A program made the position numbers and the translations under genes. From contig NZ_VRTZ01000002.1 of NCBI RefSeq assembly GCF_008017545.1, forward strand, positions 496,001-560,000: 64,000 bases of DNA. Reading direction: 5' to 3'. Positions 1-8,030 of this stretch are shown here, piece by piece. The number at the start of each line of letters is the position of its first letter. The stretch's first letter is position 1. The notes below the pieces were generated by a model. That model saw nothing but the letters and a program-made list of their open reading frames with translations. It was not told the DNA's origin and did no database searches. The stretch is from Homoserinibacter sp. GY 40078. Its GTDB lineage: Bacteria > Actinomycetota > Actinomycetes > Actinomycetales > Microbacteriaceae.

Positions 1-1509
1 GTCACCGCGCGCTCGATCCTGGGCCTGCTTCCCGAGACGGCGCTCGTCGAGGGCGCCGTGGTGCTGAACGGCGAGGACGTCGTCCAGCTCGACCGGCGCC
101 GCCTGCGCGAACTCCGCGGTACCGCGGCGGCGATGATCTTCCAGGAGCCGTCCACGGCGCTCAACCCCGTCTACACGGTGGGCTGGCAGCTGGCCGAGGG
201 GCTCCGGGCGCACGGGAAGTACACCAAGCGGCAGGCACGTGCCCACGCCGTCGAGATGCTGCGGCGCGTGGGAATCCCCGATCCCGAGCGACGGGTCGAC
301 GACTATCCGCACCAGTTCTCGGGCGGGCAGAAGCAGCGCGTCGTGATCGCGATGGCGCTCGCGCTCGACGCATCCGTGTTGATCGCGGACGAGCCGACGA
401 CGGCGCTCGATGTCACCGTGCAAGCCGAGATCCTCGACCTGCTGCGCAGGTGCCGCGACGAGTTCGGCACCGCGGTCGTGCTGATCACCCACAACATGGG
501 TGTCGTCGCGGATCTGGCCGATCGCGTAGCGGTCATGTTCAACGGCGAGGTGGTCGAGACGGCTCCGGTGATCGACCTCTTCCGAGCGCCGCAGCACGAC
601 TACACGCGAAGGCTTCTTGCCGCGGTTCCGCGGGTCGAGCTCGCCGAGCGCGCGCCGCATGCCCCGGATGAGTCGGTCGGCGCGGTGGTCGAGGCCCGCG
701 GTCTGGAGATCGAGTACCCGGGGCGTCTCGGGCGCAAGGCCTTCCGTGCCGTCTCGGGGGTGGATTTGCGGATCGCCCCGGGCGAGGTCGTGGGTCTCGT
801 CGGCGAATCCGGTTCGGGAAAGACGACGATCGGTCGCGCGATCGCGGGGCTCACGGCGGTCACGGGAGGATCGCTGCGGGTTCTCGACACGGAGATGCGC
901 GGCGTTCGGGAGCGCGAATTCCGCCCGCAGCGACGTCGGCTCGGGTTCGTGTTCCAAGATCCGGCCACGAGCTTCAACCCGCTGCTGACGATCGCCGAGT
1001 GCGTTGCGGAGCCACTCATCGTCCACGGCGTCGCCGACTCCGGGTCCGATGCGCGAGACAGGGTCGACGAGCTGCTCGAGGCGGTCCAGCTGCCGGGCGC
1101 GTTCGGCGATCGGTATCCGCACGAGCTCTCCGGCGGTCAGCGCCAGCGTGCGAGCCTCGCCCGCGCGCTCGCGCTCGATCCCGAGCTGCTCATCGCCGAC
1201 GAGCCGACGAGCGCACTCGATGTCTCCGTGCAGGCGCGTGTGCTCGATCTCTTCGACGAGCTGCAGGAACGCTTCGGGTTCGCCTCGCTGTTCATCACCC
1301 ACGACCTCGCGGTGGTCGACCGGGTCGCCCACCGGGTGGTCGTGTTGCACCACGGCGAGGTCGTCGAGTCGGGCCCGACCCATCAGGTGCTCGGTGCGCC
1401 GTCGGACCCGTACACGCAGCGGCTCCTCGCGTCGCTGCCCGTGCCGGATCCGGTCGAGCAGGCTTCGCGGCGCGCGGAGCTCGCGGCCCTGCGAGAATCG
1501 ACGGCATGA
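1..1509 (+). CDS. Peptide-type ABC transporter, fused double ATP-binding protein (5' end outside window)
   Basis: The frame is open from base 1, so the start and the first Walker A lie upstream of the window. Two ABC ATPase halves are fused, as in DppD-DppF/GsiA-type subunits of dipeptide, oligopeptide or nickel importers. First half: Q-loop FQEPSTALNP, signature FSGGQKQR, Walker B LIADEPTTALD. Second half: Walker A GESGSGKTT, Q-loop FQDPATSFNP, signature LSGGQRQR, Walker B LIADEPTSALD. Both halves look catalytically intact. The permeases and binding protein are presumably upstream. The stop overlaps the next start (ATGA), so the two are translationally coupled. The substrate cannot be told from sequence. 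Confidence 0.93.
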   Translation, partial: VTARSILGLLPETALVEGAVVLNGEDVVQLDRRRLRELRGTAAAMIFQEPSTALNPVYTVGWQLAEGLRAHGKYTKRQARAHAVEMLRRVGIPDPERRVDDYPHQFSGGQKQRVVIAMALALDASVLIADEPTTALDVTVQAEILDLLRRCRDEFGTAVVLITHNMGVVADLADRVAVMFNGEVVETAPVIDLFRAPQHDYTRRLLAAVPRVELAERAPHAPDESVGAVVEARGLEIEYPGRLGRKAFRAVSGVDLRIAPGEVVGLVGESGSGKTTIGRAIAGLTAVTGGSLRVLDTEMRGVREREFRPQRRRLGFVFQDPATSFNPLLTIAECVAEPLIVHGVADSGSDARDRVDELLEAVQLPGAFGDRYPHELSGGQRQRASLARALALDPELLIADEPTSALDVSVQARVLDLFDELQERFGFASLFITHDLAVVDRVAHRVVVLHHGEVVESGPTHQVLGAPSDPYTQRLLASLPVPDPVEQASRRAELAALRESTA

Positions 1510-2306
1510 GTCGCAGTACGGTCCCCGCCGAGACGGCTGTCCTCGCGGACGACCTCACGCTCGCCTATCCGGGCGACGAGACCCCGGTGATCAACGGCGT
1601 CTCCCTGCGACTCGGCATCGGCGAGACGCTCGGGCTGATCGGCGAGGCGGGGTCGGGCAAGACCACGCTCGCGCGTGCCATCGCATCCCAGTCCGCTCCC
1701 GGCGAGCGGGATGAGCCGGTGATCGCCGGTGGACGGCTCGTCGTGCTCGGGCAGGAGCTGCGCCGCGCCTCACGGGGACGTCGGGATGCCCTCTCGTTGC
1801 GGGTGGGATACCTCCCGCAGGATGGTGGATCGTCGCTGCACCCGCAGCTCACGGTGGGCGAGAACGTCGCCGTTCCGATCTACCAACGGGATCGCCGTTT
1901 CGATCGTCTTGAGGCGGGCGGAGCCGTCGCCAAGCTCGTCGACGCCGTGCGCTTGCCGCTGTCGGTGCTCGACCGCTATCCGCATGAGCTGAGCCGCGGC
2001 CAGCGGCAGCGGATCGCCCTCGCTCGCGCGCTTGTGCTCGAGCCCGAGCTGCTCGTCGCCGACGACCCCACGATGGGCGTCGATGTGCTCGTGCGTGGGC
2101 CGATCCTCGAGGTCGTCGCCGAGCTGCAGCGTGAGCTCGGGTTCAGCTCGATCATCGTCGGTCACGACCTGCGCGAACTGCGGCGGGTGGTCGACAGGAT
2201 CGCAGTGCTGCACGCGGGCCTCGTCGTGGGTTATGGAACCGTCGACGAGGTGCTCGCCGATCCTCTCCACGCGTACGTGCGGCGCCTCGCCGAACTCTCG
2301 GCATGA
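1506..2306 (+). CDS. ABC transporter ATP-binding protein with altered catalytic motifs
   Basis: This 266-residue nucleotide-binding domain is coupled to the fused double ATPase by a 4-nt overlap. Walker A is intact (GEAGSGKTT). The signature is LSRGQRQR instead of LSGGQ, and Walker B ends VADDPT, so the usual catalytic Glu is Asp. The start at 1506 is chosen from the ATGA overlap. Upstream sequence in the same frame belongs to a shadow of the previous gene. A third ATPase domain beside a complete DppD-DppF pair is unusual. It may be a weakly hydrolysing or regulatory subunit of the same importer. Confidence 0.88.
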   Translation: MSRSTVPAETAVLADDLTLAYPGDETPVINGVSLRLGIGETLGLIGEAGSGKTTLARAIASQSAPGERDEPVIAGGRLVVLGQELRRASRGRRDALSLRVGYLPQDGGSSLHPQLTVGENVAVPIYQRDRRFDRLEAGGAVAKLVDAVRLPLSVLDRYPHELSRGQRQRIALARALVLEPELLVADDPTMGVDVLVRGPILEVVAELQRELGFSSIIVGHDLRELRRVVDRIAVLHAGLVVGYGTVDEVLADPLHAYVRRLAELSA

Positions 2307-3295
2307 CCGGGCTCCTCATCGGCGGGTACGGCCCCGACATGGGCGGCCTGGGTGCGGGCATTGCTCTCGCGCACTCCACCGATACGGGACTCGACGCGGG
2401 GGAGGTGCTGCCGATCGCGTCGCCATCGTGGGTCGCGATCCGCGGCGACCGGATGGCGGCTGCTCTCGAAGGAGCAGGAGCCGTCGCCTGGTATCGCCGG
2501 GGGGCTCGCGGGTGGATCGCGGACGGCGTGACGACGGATGTCGGTGAAGCGCCCTGCCATCTGGCGTTCCTCGATGACGACACGATCGCCGTCGCCTGCT
2601 ACCTCGACGGTGTGGTCGCGGTGGTGCGCGCAGGGGAGTCCGTGCCGATGCAGCGGGTCCCGGGTACCGGTTCGGGACCCCGATCGGCGCAGGAGGGGCC
2701 GCACGCTCACCACGTTCACGTGCTGCCGGACGGTCGCGTGCTGACACTCGACCTCGGCGCCGACCGGCTGCACATCCACCACCGTGACGCATCCGGCGAG
2801 CTGGAGCGCGTCGATTCGATCGCTGTCCCCGCCGGAACCGGGCCGCGCGACCTCGCCCGGCTTCCGGGCGGGGAGCTCGCCCTGCTCGGCGAGTGGAGCT
2901 GCGAGGTGCTCGTCCTCGAGCCCGCAGGCGAGTCGTTCGAGATCGTGCAGATCCTCGCTCTTCCGGGAGCTGTCGCGGGGGAGGATCAGGCGGCCGCTCT
3001 CGCGATCTCGAACGACGGACGCGTGCTCTTCGCCGGCATCCGTGGGGCGGATCGGGTGGCACGGATCGCGATCGAGGCCGACGGTCTGCGTGCGCTCGGC
3101 TGGGTGGAGTCCGGCGGGCACTGGCCCCGCCATCTCATGGTCGACGGAGGCCTTCTGCACGTCGCGAACCAGCTCTCGGACGCCGTGGCGACATTCCTCA
3201 TCGACGCGGAGGGCGAGCTCTCGCAACAGGGCATGGCCGCATTCGCGTCGCCGACCTGCGTCGTCCGGGACGACGCCGATCCTTTGCTAAGCTAG
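2303..3295 (+). CDS. Lactonase-family beta-propeller protein
   Basis: A 330-residue protein of repeated short blades (for example HVLPDGRVLTLDLGADRLHI and AISNDGRVLFAGIRGADRVA), typical of the YbhE/6-phosphogluconolactonase-type seven-bladed propeller (lactonase family). No signal peptide is seen, so it is probably cytoplasmic. It overlaps the preceding ATPase gene by 4 nt, so it belongs to the same operon. A link between this enzyme and the imported substrate is plausible but not shown. tRNA-Asn follows 18 bp after the stop. Confidence 0.75.
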   Translation: MTGLLIGGYGPDMGGLGAGIALAHSTDTGLDAGEVLPIASPSWVAIRGDRMAAALEGAGAVAWYRRGARGWIADGVTTDVGEAPCHLAFLDDDTIAVACYLDGVVAVVRAGESVPMQRVPGTGSGPRSAQEGPHAHHVHVLPDGRVLTLDLGADRLHIHHRDASGELERVDSIAVPAGTGPRDLARLPGGELALLGEWSCEVLVLEPAGESFEIVQILALPGAVAGEDQAAALAISNDGRVLFAGIRGADRVARIAIEADGLRALGWVESGGHWPRHLMVDGGLLHVANQLSDAVATFLIDAEGELSQQGMAAFASPTCVVRDDADPLLS

Positions 3296-3313
3296 TCAGG
3301 CTGTTCTCAGCGA

Positions 3314-3386
3314 TCCTCGGTAGCTCAATTGGCAGAGCAATCGGCTGTTAACCGATAGGTTCTTGGTTCGAGTCCAAGCCGGGGAG
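3314..3386 (+). tRNA. tRNA-Asn (GUU)
   Basis: The cloverleaf is complete. Acceptor TCCTCGG (3314-3320) pairs with CCGGGGA (3379-3385, one G-U pair). The anticodon loop CTGTTAA carries GTT, and the T-arm GGTTCGAGTCC is standard. The discriminator base is G and the CCA end is not encoded. Confidence 0.97.
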
Positions 3387-3473
3387 CATCTTCGCGACGC
3401 CGTGCGAACCGCCGGTTCGCTACCATCGTGTCGACCACCGGCCGCACCCCGTGCGGCCCGTAGGAGGAACCTC

Positions 3474-4388
3474 GTGGACGCCTGGCTGAATGCCAACGCA
3501 ATGACGCTGCTGGTGATCGTCGCCGCCGTCGCGGGCGTTCTGCTTCTCGCGGTGATCGTGCTGCTGGCCCTGTGGCTGCGGTCCCGTCGCGTCGTGCGGC
3601 TCGTCGCCCGGGAGCGTTCGGCAGCTGAACGTGCCCGCATCGATCTGGAGCTGACTCTCGCCGAAGAGGGCTCGCGGATGCGCATGATCCGCGAGATGCA
3701 CGAGGTCGCGGTACACACCGCGTCGCGAGTCATCTCGGAGGCCGACGGCGCGCGCTTCGCCGCCACCCAGGATCCCTCGGCGGCGGGCCGCGCGGCCGCG
3801 GCGATCGCCGAGACGGCCCGGGCTCTGCTCGCGGATCTACGTCGCGTCCTCACGCTCGTCCGTGATGGGGAGGAAGAGGCGGCCGCCCAGCCGGGCCTCG
3901 CGAACGTCTCCGAGCTCTTCGCCGCAATGGGCGACGCGGGGCTCACGGTCGAGTTCGAGCAGAACGGCGCTCCCCACGAACTCCGGCACGGAGCCGAGAT
4001 CGCGATCTACCGGATACTGCAGGAGGCCCTCGGCAACGCACTGACGCACGGCGGCGACGGCACCCGGGCGAAGGTCGTGCTCACCTGGACCGACGATGGC
4101 CTGCAGCTGCTGATCGAGGACGACGGCACGCGGGCCACGGCGATCCGCGAGGGCCGCGATCCGTATGTCGAGGCGCAGCAGCACAGCTACACCGTCGAGG
4201 ACGATCTCGCTGCGCTCACGCAGGCTCCCGCTGGTCGGGGGATCGGCGAGATGCGCGAGCGCACGGAGCTGTTCGGCGGGGTGTTCGAGGCTCACCGCGT
4301 GCCCGGGGTCGGGTTCACCGTGCAGGCCGTCTTCCCGTCGCTGCGCTACCACAACGGCGTGCACGGCGTGAGGCTTGAGCCGCGCTGA
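3474..4388 (+). CDS. NarL-type sensor histidine kinase-like protein
   Basis: The GTG start at 3474 follows a strong AGGAGG 7 nt upstream; earlier in-frame sequence overlaps the tRNA. The 304-residue protein has one N-terminal membrane helix (about residues 8-34, LLVIVAAVAGVLLLAVIVLL) and a coiled-coil stretch. A HisKA_3-like H-box REMHEVAVH follows, then a HATPase with N-box ILQEALGNALTHGG and a G-box GRGIGEMRERTELFGG. No response regulator gene is adjacent, so it is an orphan. It is probably membrane anchored with the catalytic part in the cytoplasm. The signal is unknown. Confidence 0.82.
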   Translation: MDAWLNANAMTLLVIVAAVAGVLLLAVIVLLALWLRSRRVVRLVARERSAAERARIDLELTLAEEGSRMRMIREMHEVAVHTASRVISEADGARFAATQDPSAAGRAAAAIAETARALLADLRRVLTLVRDGEEEAAAQPGLANVSELFAAMGDAGLTVEFEQNGAPHELRHGAEIAIYRILQEALGNALTHGGDGTRAKVVLTWTDDGLQLLIEDDGTRATAIREGRDPYVEAQQHSYTVEDDLAALTQAPAGRGIGEMRERTELFGGVFEAHRVPGVGFTVQAVFPSLRYHNGVHGVRLEPR

Positions 4389-4419
4389 GCGCTGAGCGAC
4401 GCGCCGTCGACGCGGCGGC

Positions 4420-4986
4420 TCAGTCGTCGAGGTGGTCGCGCCCCGGCAGCCACGAGTTTCCGGGAACCCCCCACTTGCGTCGCCGCACCACGCGCTGGGC
4501 GGCGCGATGGTGGGCGTCGGGCAGGCGGTCGGCGTAGAGCACGCCATCGAGGTGGTCGAACTCGTGCTGGAAGATCCGAGCGAGCCATCCCGTCGCGAGC
4601 ACCTCGTAGGGCGTGCCGTCGAGCTCCACGGCGCGCAGCAGCGCCGTGTGGGATCGGAGGAGGGGGAAGCGCTCGCCCGGGATCGAAAGGCACCCTTCGG
4701 AGTCTTCCTCCGGGTCCGCGTCGCCGAGCGGCGGCGGTGAGACGAGCAGCTGAGGGTTGATCGCGGTGCCGCGGTGCAGCTCGCCGTCTTCGTCGCGCCA
4801 GTTGTAGACGAAGAGCCGCAGGGGCACGCCGACCTGCGGTGCCGCGAGCCCGACGCCGGGGGCCTGCGACATGGTGTCCTCCATGTCGTGCACGAGCGCG
4901 TAGAGGCTCTCGTCGATCTCGTCGACATCGTTCGCGCGAGCGTGGAGCACCGGATCACCGGTGATCCTGATGGGGAGGACGGCCAT
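4420..4986 (-). CDS. def: Peptide deformylase
   Basis: Removes the formyl group from the N-terminal Met of nascent proteins, using a metal ion. All three family motifs are present in the 188-residue protein: GVGLAAPQVG (motif I), EGCLSIPG (motif II, metal Cys) and QHEFDHLDG (motif III, two metal His and catalytic Glu). The ATG at 4986 (MAVLPIRI) is preferred, because upstream in-frame codons lie in the promoter region shared with the divergent DMT gene 40 bp away. Confidence 0.97.
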   Translation of the reverse strand: MAVLPIRITGDPVLHARANDVDEIDESLYALVHDMEDTMSQAPGVGLAAPQVGVPLRLFVYNWRDEDGELHRGTAINPQLLVSPPPLGDADPEEDSEGCLSIPGERFPLLRSHTALLRAVELDGTPYEVLATGWLARIFQHEFDHLDGVLYADRLPDAHHRAAQRVVRRRKWGVPGNSWLPGRDHLDD

Positions 4987-5026
4987 TCGGACAGGATATC
5001 GGCGCCCGGCCAGGTAGATTCGTCGG

Positions 5027-5980
5027 GTGCCGGACGTCATCCCCCTCGCTGAAGATGTGGTCGAGGCGTTCCAGGGCTCTGCGCCGCTCGGGATCCTGAT
5101 CGCTCTGGTGGGGGCTGTCTTCCTGTCGCTGGGGGCGCAGTTGCAGCATCGCGGCGTCGAGAAGGTCGAGGCGCAGCACGGGTCTGGTCAGAAGGCCGGG
5201 CTGTCGGGTGGGCAGCTGCTGCGGCTGTTGGCGCGCCCGAGCTGGCTGATCGGCACGATCATGCTGGGGCTTGCCATTGTCTTCCAGCTGACTGCTCTCG
5301 GTTTCGCGCCGATCATCGTGGTGCAGCCCATCGGGATCGTGGCGCTCGTGCTGACATCCGTGCTGAACGCGCGTGTGTCGAAGGTGAAGCTCGACCGGCA
5401 CGCGATCCAGGCGATCTCGATGTGCGTGATCGGTATCGGCGTGTTCGTGACGCTCGCGGCGTTCTTCGCGAAGGAGCATGTGATCCGCGAGGCGCAGCTG
5501 ATCGTGATCCTCGCGATCCTCGGTGCCGTGCTGCTCGCGTTGGCTGCGGCGTTCGTGTTCTTCCGCCACAAGCTCAACGCGCTCTTCTACATCGCCGCGG
5601 GCGGTGTGCTCTACGGTTTCGTGGCGTCGATCGCGAAGGTCGTCATCAACCGCGTGCTCAACAACAACTCGGACTGGGTCACCGTGGTCGGGGCGATCGG
5701 TCTGCTGCTGGCACTGGCGCTCGGCTTCTACTTCGTGCAGACCGCGTACTCGGTGGGGTCGCCGGATCTCGTCATCGCGGGCCTCACGGTTATCGATCCG
5801 CTCGTCGCGATCGCGATCGGCATCTTCGTGCTCGGCGAGGCGTCGGAGACGCCCGTGTGGGTCATGATCGCCTGGCTCGTCGCGGGAACGGTGGCGATAT
5901 TCGGTGTGCTGCAGTTGGCGAAGCACCATCCGCAGACGCACCGGCGTGATCAGCCGGGCGAGATCGCGCCCCTGAGGTAA
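5027..5980 (+). CDS. DMT-superfamily transporter (EamA/NIPA-like)
   Basis: An integral membrane protein of 317 residues with about nine to ten hydrophobic helices in two repeats, typical of the drug/metabolite transporter superfamily. The long first helix (GILIALVGAVFLSLGAQLQHRG) recalls NIPA-like magnesium transporters, but the substrate is not readable. The GTG start at 5027 has no clear ribosome site and probably yields a leaderless or very short-leader mRNA. It is divergent from def. Confidence 0.82.
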   Translation: MPDVIPLAEDVVEAFQGSAPLGILIALVGAVFLSLGAQLQHRGVEKVEAQHGSGQKAGLSGGQLLRLLARPSWLIGTIMLGLAIVFQLTALGFAPIIVVQPIGIVALVLTSVLNARVSKVKLDRHAIQAISMCVIGIGVFVTLAAFFAKEHVIREAQLIVILAILGAVLLALAAAFVFFRHKLNALFYIAAGGVLYGFVASIAKVVINRVLNNNSDWVTVVGAIGLLLALALGFYFVQTAYSVGSPDLVIAGLTVIDPLVAIAIGIFVLGEASETPVWVMIAWLVAGTVAIFGVLQLAKHHPQTHRRDQPGEIAPLR

Positions 5981-6020
5981 CGTGGAGAGACCTTTTCCGC
6001 CGACCGAGGGACCTGATCGA

Positions 6021-7256
6021 GTGACCGACGATACGTCGTCGAACCCGGCATCTGGGCCGCGCCTGACCATCCTCATCGGCTGCGACACCTTCGCCCCAGA
6101 CGTCAACGGGGCCGCCACCTTCTCGCGCAACCTCGCGGCCGGACTGGCGCGTCGCGGTCACGATGTGCACGTGATGGCTCCCGCGCAGCGGGGCCGCGTC
6201 GGCATCTTCACCGAGACGCACGAGGGCGCCGAGCTGACGGTGCATCGCATCTACTCGTGGCGTTGGCTGCCGCACCCGTGGCTGCGCTTCATGCTGCCGT
6301 GGCGTGTGAAGGCGAACGCCGAGCGGATCGTGCGCGCGGTGAAGCCGGATGCAATCCACTTCCAGTCGCACATCGTCGTGGGTCGCGGGCTCGCGATCGC
6401 GGCGAAGAAGCACGGCATCCGCCTCGTGGGAACCAACCACACGATGCCCGAGAACATCCTGCAGCACGTCGAGATCCTGCCGAAGGGCATGCTCGACTGG
6501 CTGGCGCGCGTGCAGTGGAAGTCGGCACGCAAGTGGTTCGAGATGGCGGATGCGGCGACCACGCCGACCCGCCGCGCTGCGGAGTTCTTCGAGAAGGGCA
6601 CCGGGCTCACCGGCATCCACGCGATCTCGTGCGGCATCGACACGAGCGTCTACACCGCCGATCTGTCGCCGCGGAGCGAGAACGTGATCGCGTTCCTCGG
6701 GCGGCTGGATGAAGAGAAGTTCATCCACGAGATCCTCGAGGCGGCGACGAAGCTCGGCGACCTCGACGTGCGCGTGGAGATCATCGGCGACGGGGAGGTG
6801 CGCCCGAGGCTCGAGGCGCGCGCCCGCGAGCTCGGGATCGCCGATCGGGTCCACTTCACGGGCCGGGTGTCGGATGACGAACTGCGCGCGTCGCTGACGG
6901 CAGCGAGCGTGTTCGCGATGCCGTCCCGAGCCGAGCTGCAGTCGATCGCCACGATGGAGGCCCTCGCATCGGGCCTGCCGGTGGTCGCGGCCGACGCGAT
7001 GGCCCTTCCGCACCTCGTGCGTCCGGGGGAGAACGGCTACCTCTACCAGCCGGGCGACATCGACGAGTTCGCCGCCCACCTGCGCACCGTGCTCACAGCG
7101 GACCCCGAGGAGCGCGAGCGCCTGGCCCGCGGATCGCTCGCCACCGTCGCTGCGCACGACATCGAGCGCACCCTCGACATCTTCGAGGCGCTCTATCGCG
7201 GCGAAGAGGTCGTCGATCCGATCACCGACGGCAGCGCGGAGCCCACGGCACGCTGA
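6021..7256 (+). CDS. GT4-family glycosyltransferase
   Basis: A 411-residue retaining glycosyltransferase of the GT-B fold. The N-terminal half has the acceptor-side pattern DTFAPDVNGAATFSRNLA and the C-terminal half has a nucleotide-sugar E-x7-E motif (ELQSIATME). It resembles PimB/MgtA-like mannosyltransferases that build glycolipids, but the exact sugar and acceptor are unknown. The GTG at 6021 follows GAGGGA; a GTG at 5982 in the same frame, right after the DMT stop, is an alternative. The CAU tRNA follows 40 bp downstream. Confidence 0.85.
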   Translation: MTDDTSSNPASGPRLTILIGCDTFAPDVNGAATFSRNLAAGLARRGHDVHVMAPAQRGRVGIFTETHEGAELTVHRIYSWRWLPHPWLRFMLPWRVKANAERIVRAVKPDAIHFQSHIVVGRGLAIAAKKHGIRLVGTNHTMPENILQHVEILPKGMLDWLARVQWKSARKWFEMADAATTPTRRAAEFFEKGTGLTGIHAISCGIDTSVYTADLSPRSENVIAFLGRLDEEKFIHEILEAATKLGDLDVRVEIIGDGEVRPRLEARARELGIADRVHFTGRVSDDELRASLTAASVFAMPSRAELQSIATMEALASGLPVVAADAMALPHLVRPGENGYLYQPGDIDEFAAHLRTVLTADPEERERLARGSLATVAAHDIERTLDIFEALYRGEEVVDPITDGSAEPTAR

Positions 7257-7296
7257 ACGGCCTCGGTGCTCGCCACCCGGTAGGTTTGCTTCTCAC

Positions 7297-7373
7297 GGGG
7301 CGGTAGCTCAGCTGGTTAGAGCAGCGGACTCATAATCCGTCGGTCACGGGTTCAAGTCCCGTCCGCCCTACCA
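7297..7373 (+). tRNA. tRNA with CAU anticodon (elongator tRNA-Met, or tRNA-Ile2)
   Basis: Acceptor GGGGCGG (7297-7303) pairs with CCGCCCT (7363-7369, terminal G-U). The D-arm is GCTCAGCTGGTTAGAGC and the anticodon loop CTCATAA. The discriminator is A and CCA is encoded (7371-7373). The lack of initiator features points to elongator Met; Ile2 with lysidine cannot be excluded. Its 3' half is the integration target of the prophage, and the integrated element restores the tRNA. Confidence 0.93.
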
Positions 7374-7677
7374 ATCGGTGGATCGTCGTGCCGACGCCGA
7401 CAAGGCGCGTGCCTCCTCCGGTGATGCTGGGCTTCGGCATCTGGATCAGCTCCACCACCGTGAGATCGAGCTCGGCCGCGATCGCATTGAGGTCGTCCGA
7501 GGTGAACGGCAGTCGCCCGGACAGCCGTCGGCTGATCTGCGGCTGGGTGAGACCGATTCGACGCGCGAGATCCGATCCGGAGATGTTCTTCACGGCGAGG
7601 TGTGCGCGGATGGGCGCGGCGATGACTTCGCGCGCGGCGTCGCGCCCAGGCAGCTCGGTGATCGTTGCTGAGGACAT
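7330..7677 (-). CDS. Prophage immunity repressor (XRE-type HTH), C-terminus created by integration
   Basis: A 115-residue protein with an HTH at about residues 30-75 (SDLARRIGLTQPQISRRLSGRLPF). The gene crosses attL, so its last residues GRTGLEPVTDGL are read from the complement of the tRNA, and the stop at 7330-7332 is host DNA. In the excised circle the stop is replaced: the frame continues from the core into 46788-46724 and gains 21 residues beginning SWVAP and ending VEAIEA, giving 135 residues. The start at 7677 is likely leaderless, with a TACACT -10 box at 7684-7689. Operator O1 lies just upstream. It shares its recognition helix with the divergent Cro-like protein. Confidence 0.85.
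   Translation of the reverse strand: MSSATITELPGRDAAREVIAAPIRAHLAVKNISGSDLARRIGLTQPQISRRLSGRLPFTSDDLNAIAAELDLTVVELIQMPKPSITGGGTRLVGVGTTIHRLVGRTGLEPVTDGL
7335..7371 (+). repeat. attL core of the prophage (tRNA 3' end)
   Basis: These 37 nt are identical to 46789-46825. They span the variable and T-arm and the acceptor 3' strand of the CAU tRNA. With one mismatch (7334) the identity extends to 7331. The core also encodes the last residues of the repressor (GRTGLEPVTDG on the minus strand). Confidence 0.95.
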
Positions 7678-7695
7678 GCGCTGAGTGTATCAGAA

Positions 7696-7712
7696 TATGC
7701 GATGTGCGCATA
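7696..7712. promoter_or_regulatory. Operator O1 at the repressor promoter
   Basis: A perfect 6-5-6 inverted repeat, TATGCG-ATGTG-CGCATA. It fits the 17-bp consensus TATGC-N7-GCATA shared with O2 and O3. It overlaps the -35 region expected for the leftward repressor transcript, which suggests autoregulation. Confidence 0.7.
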
Positions 7713-7761
7713 GAGGGACCTCCTAGCGCTTGAACCCGACACGCCGCGCTTACGCATTGCG

Positions 7762-7790
7762 TTGACAACTATGCATCGGATGCATAGCTT
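7762..7790 (+). promoter_or_regulatory. Rightward early promoter (PR-like) with operator O2
   Basis: -35 TTGACA (7762-7767), 17-bp spacer, -10 TAGCTT (7785-7790). The expected transcription start coincides with the ATG at 7797, so the Cro-like mRNA is leaderless. Operator O2 (7770-7786) is a perfect 7-3-7 palindrome, TATGCAT-CGG-ATGCATA. It fills the spacer and part of the -10 box, so a bound repressor would block the polymerase. Confidence 0.8.
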
Positions 7791-7796
7791 GTACGC

Positions 7797-8030
7797 ATGC
7801 CCAATGCACCAGATGCATACGTTCCCGGAGTCGTCGAGAACGTGAAAGCCGAGATGGCCCGCCGAGGTGCATCCCAAGTGGACGTGGCTGAGGCGTTGGG
7901 GTTGACACAGCCCCAGGTCAGCCGGCGCCTCGCGGGTCGCGTCGAGTTCTCCGCGTCCGAGCTATCCAGGCTCAGCGCTCGCCTCGGCGTACCGGTCTCT
8001 GCGTTCTTCGGCGAACCGGTGCGGTCGTGA
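7797..8030 (+). CDS. Cro-like XRE-family regulator
   Basis: A 77-residue protein that is almost entirely one HTH domain. The helix EALGLTQPQVSRRLAGRVEF matches the repressor's recognition region nearly residue for residue, so both should bind the same operators. It is the first gene of the rightward early operon and is divergent from the repressor, the classic switch layout. The start is leaderless. It overlaps the next tiny frame by GTGA. Confidence 0.85.
   Translation: MPNAPDAYVPGVVENVKAEMARRGASQVDVAEALGLTQPQVSRRLAGRVEFSASELSRLSARLGVPVSAFFGEPVRS
7803..7819. promoter_or_regulatory. Operator O3 inside the Cro-like gene
   Basis: AATGC-N7-GCATA matches the O1/O2 pattern except for the first base. 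It begins 33 bp after the start of O2, within codons 3-8 of the Cro-like gene. It is probably a lower-affinity third site. Confidence 0.5.
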
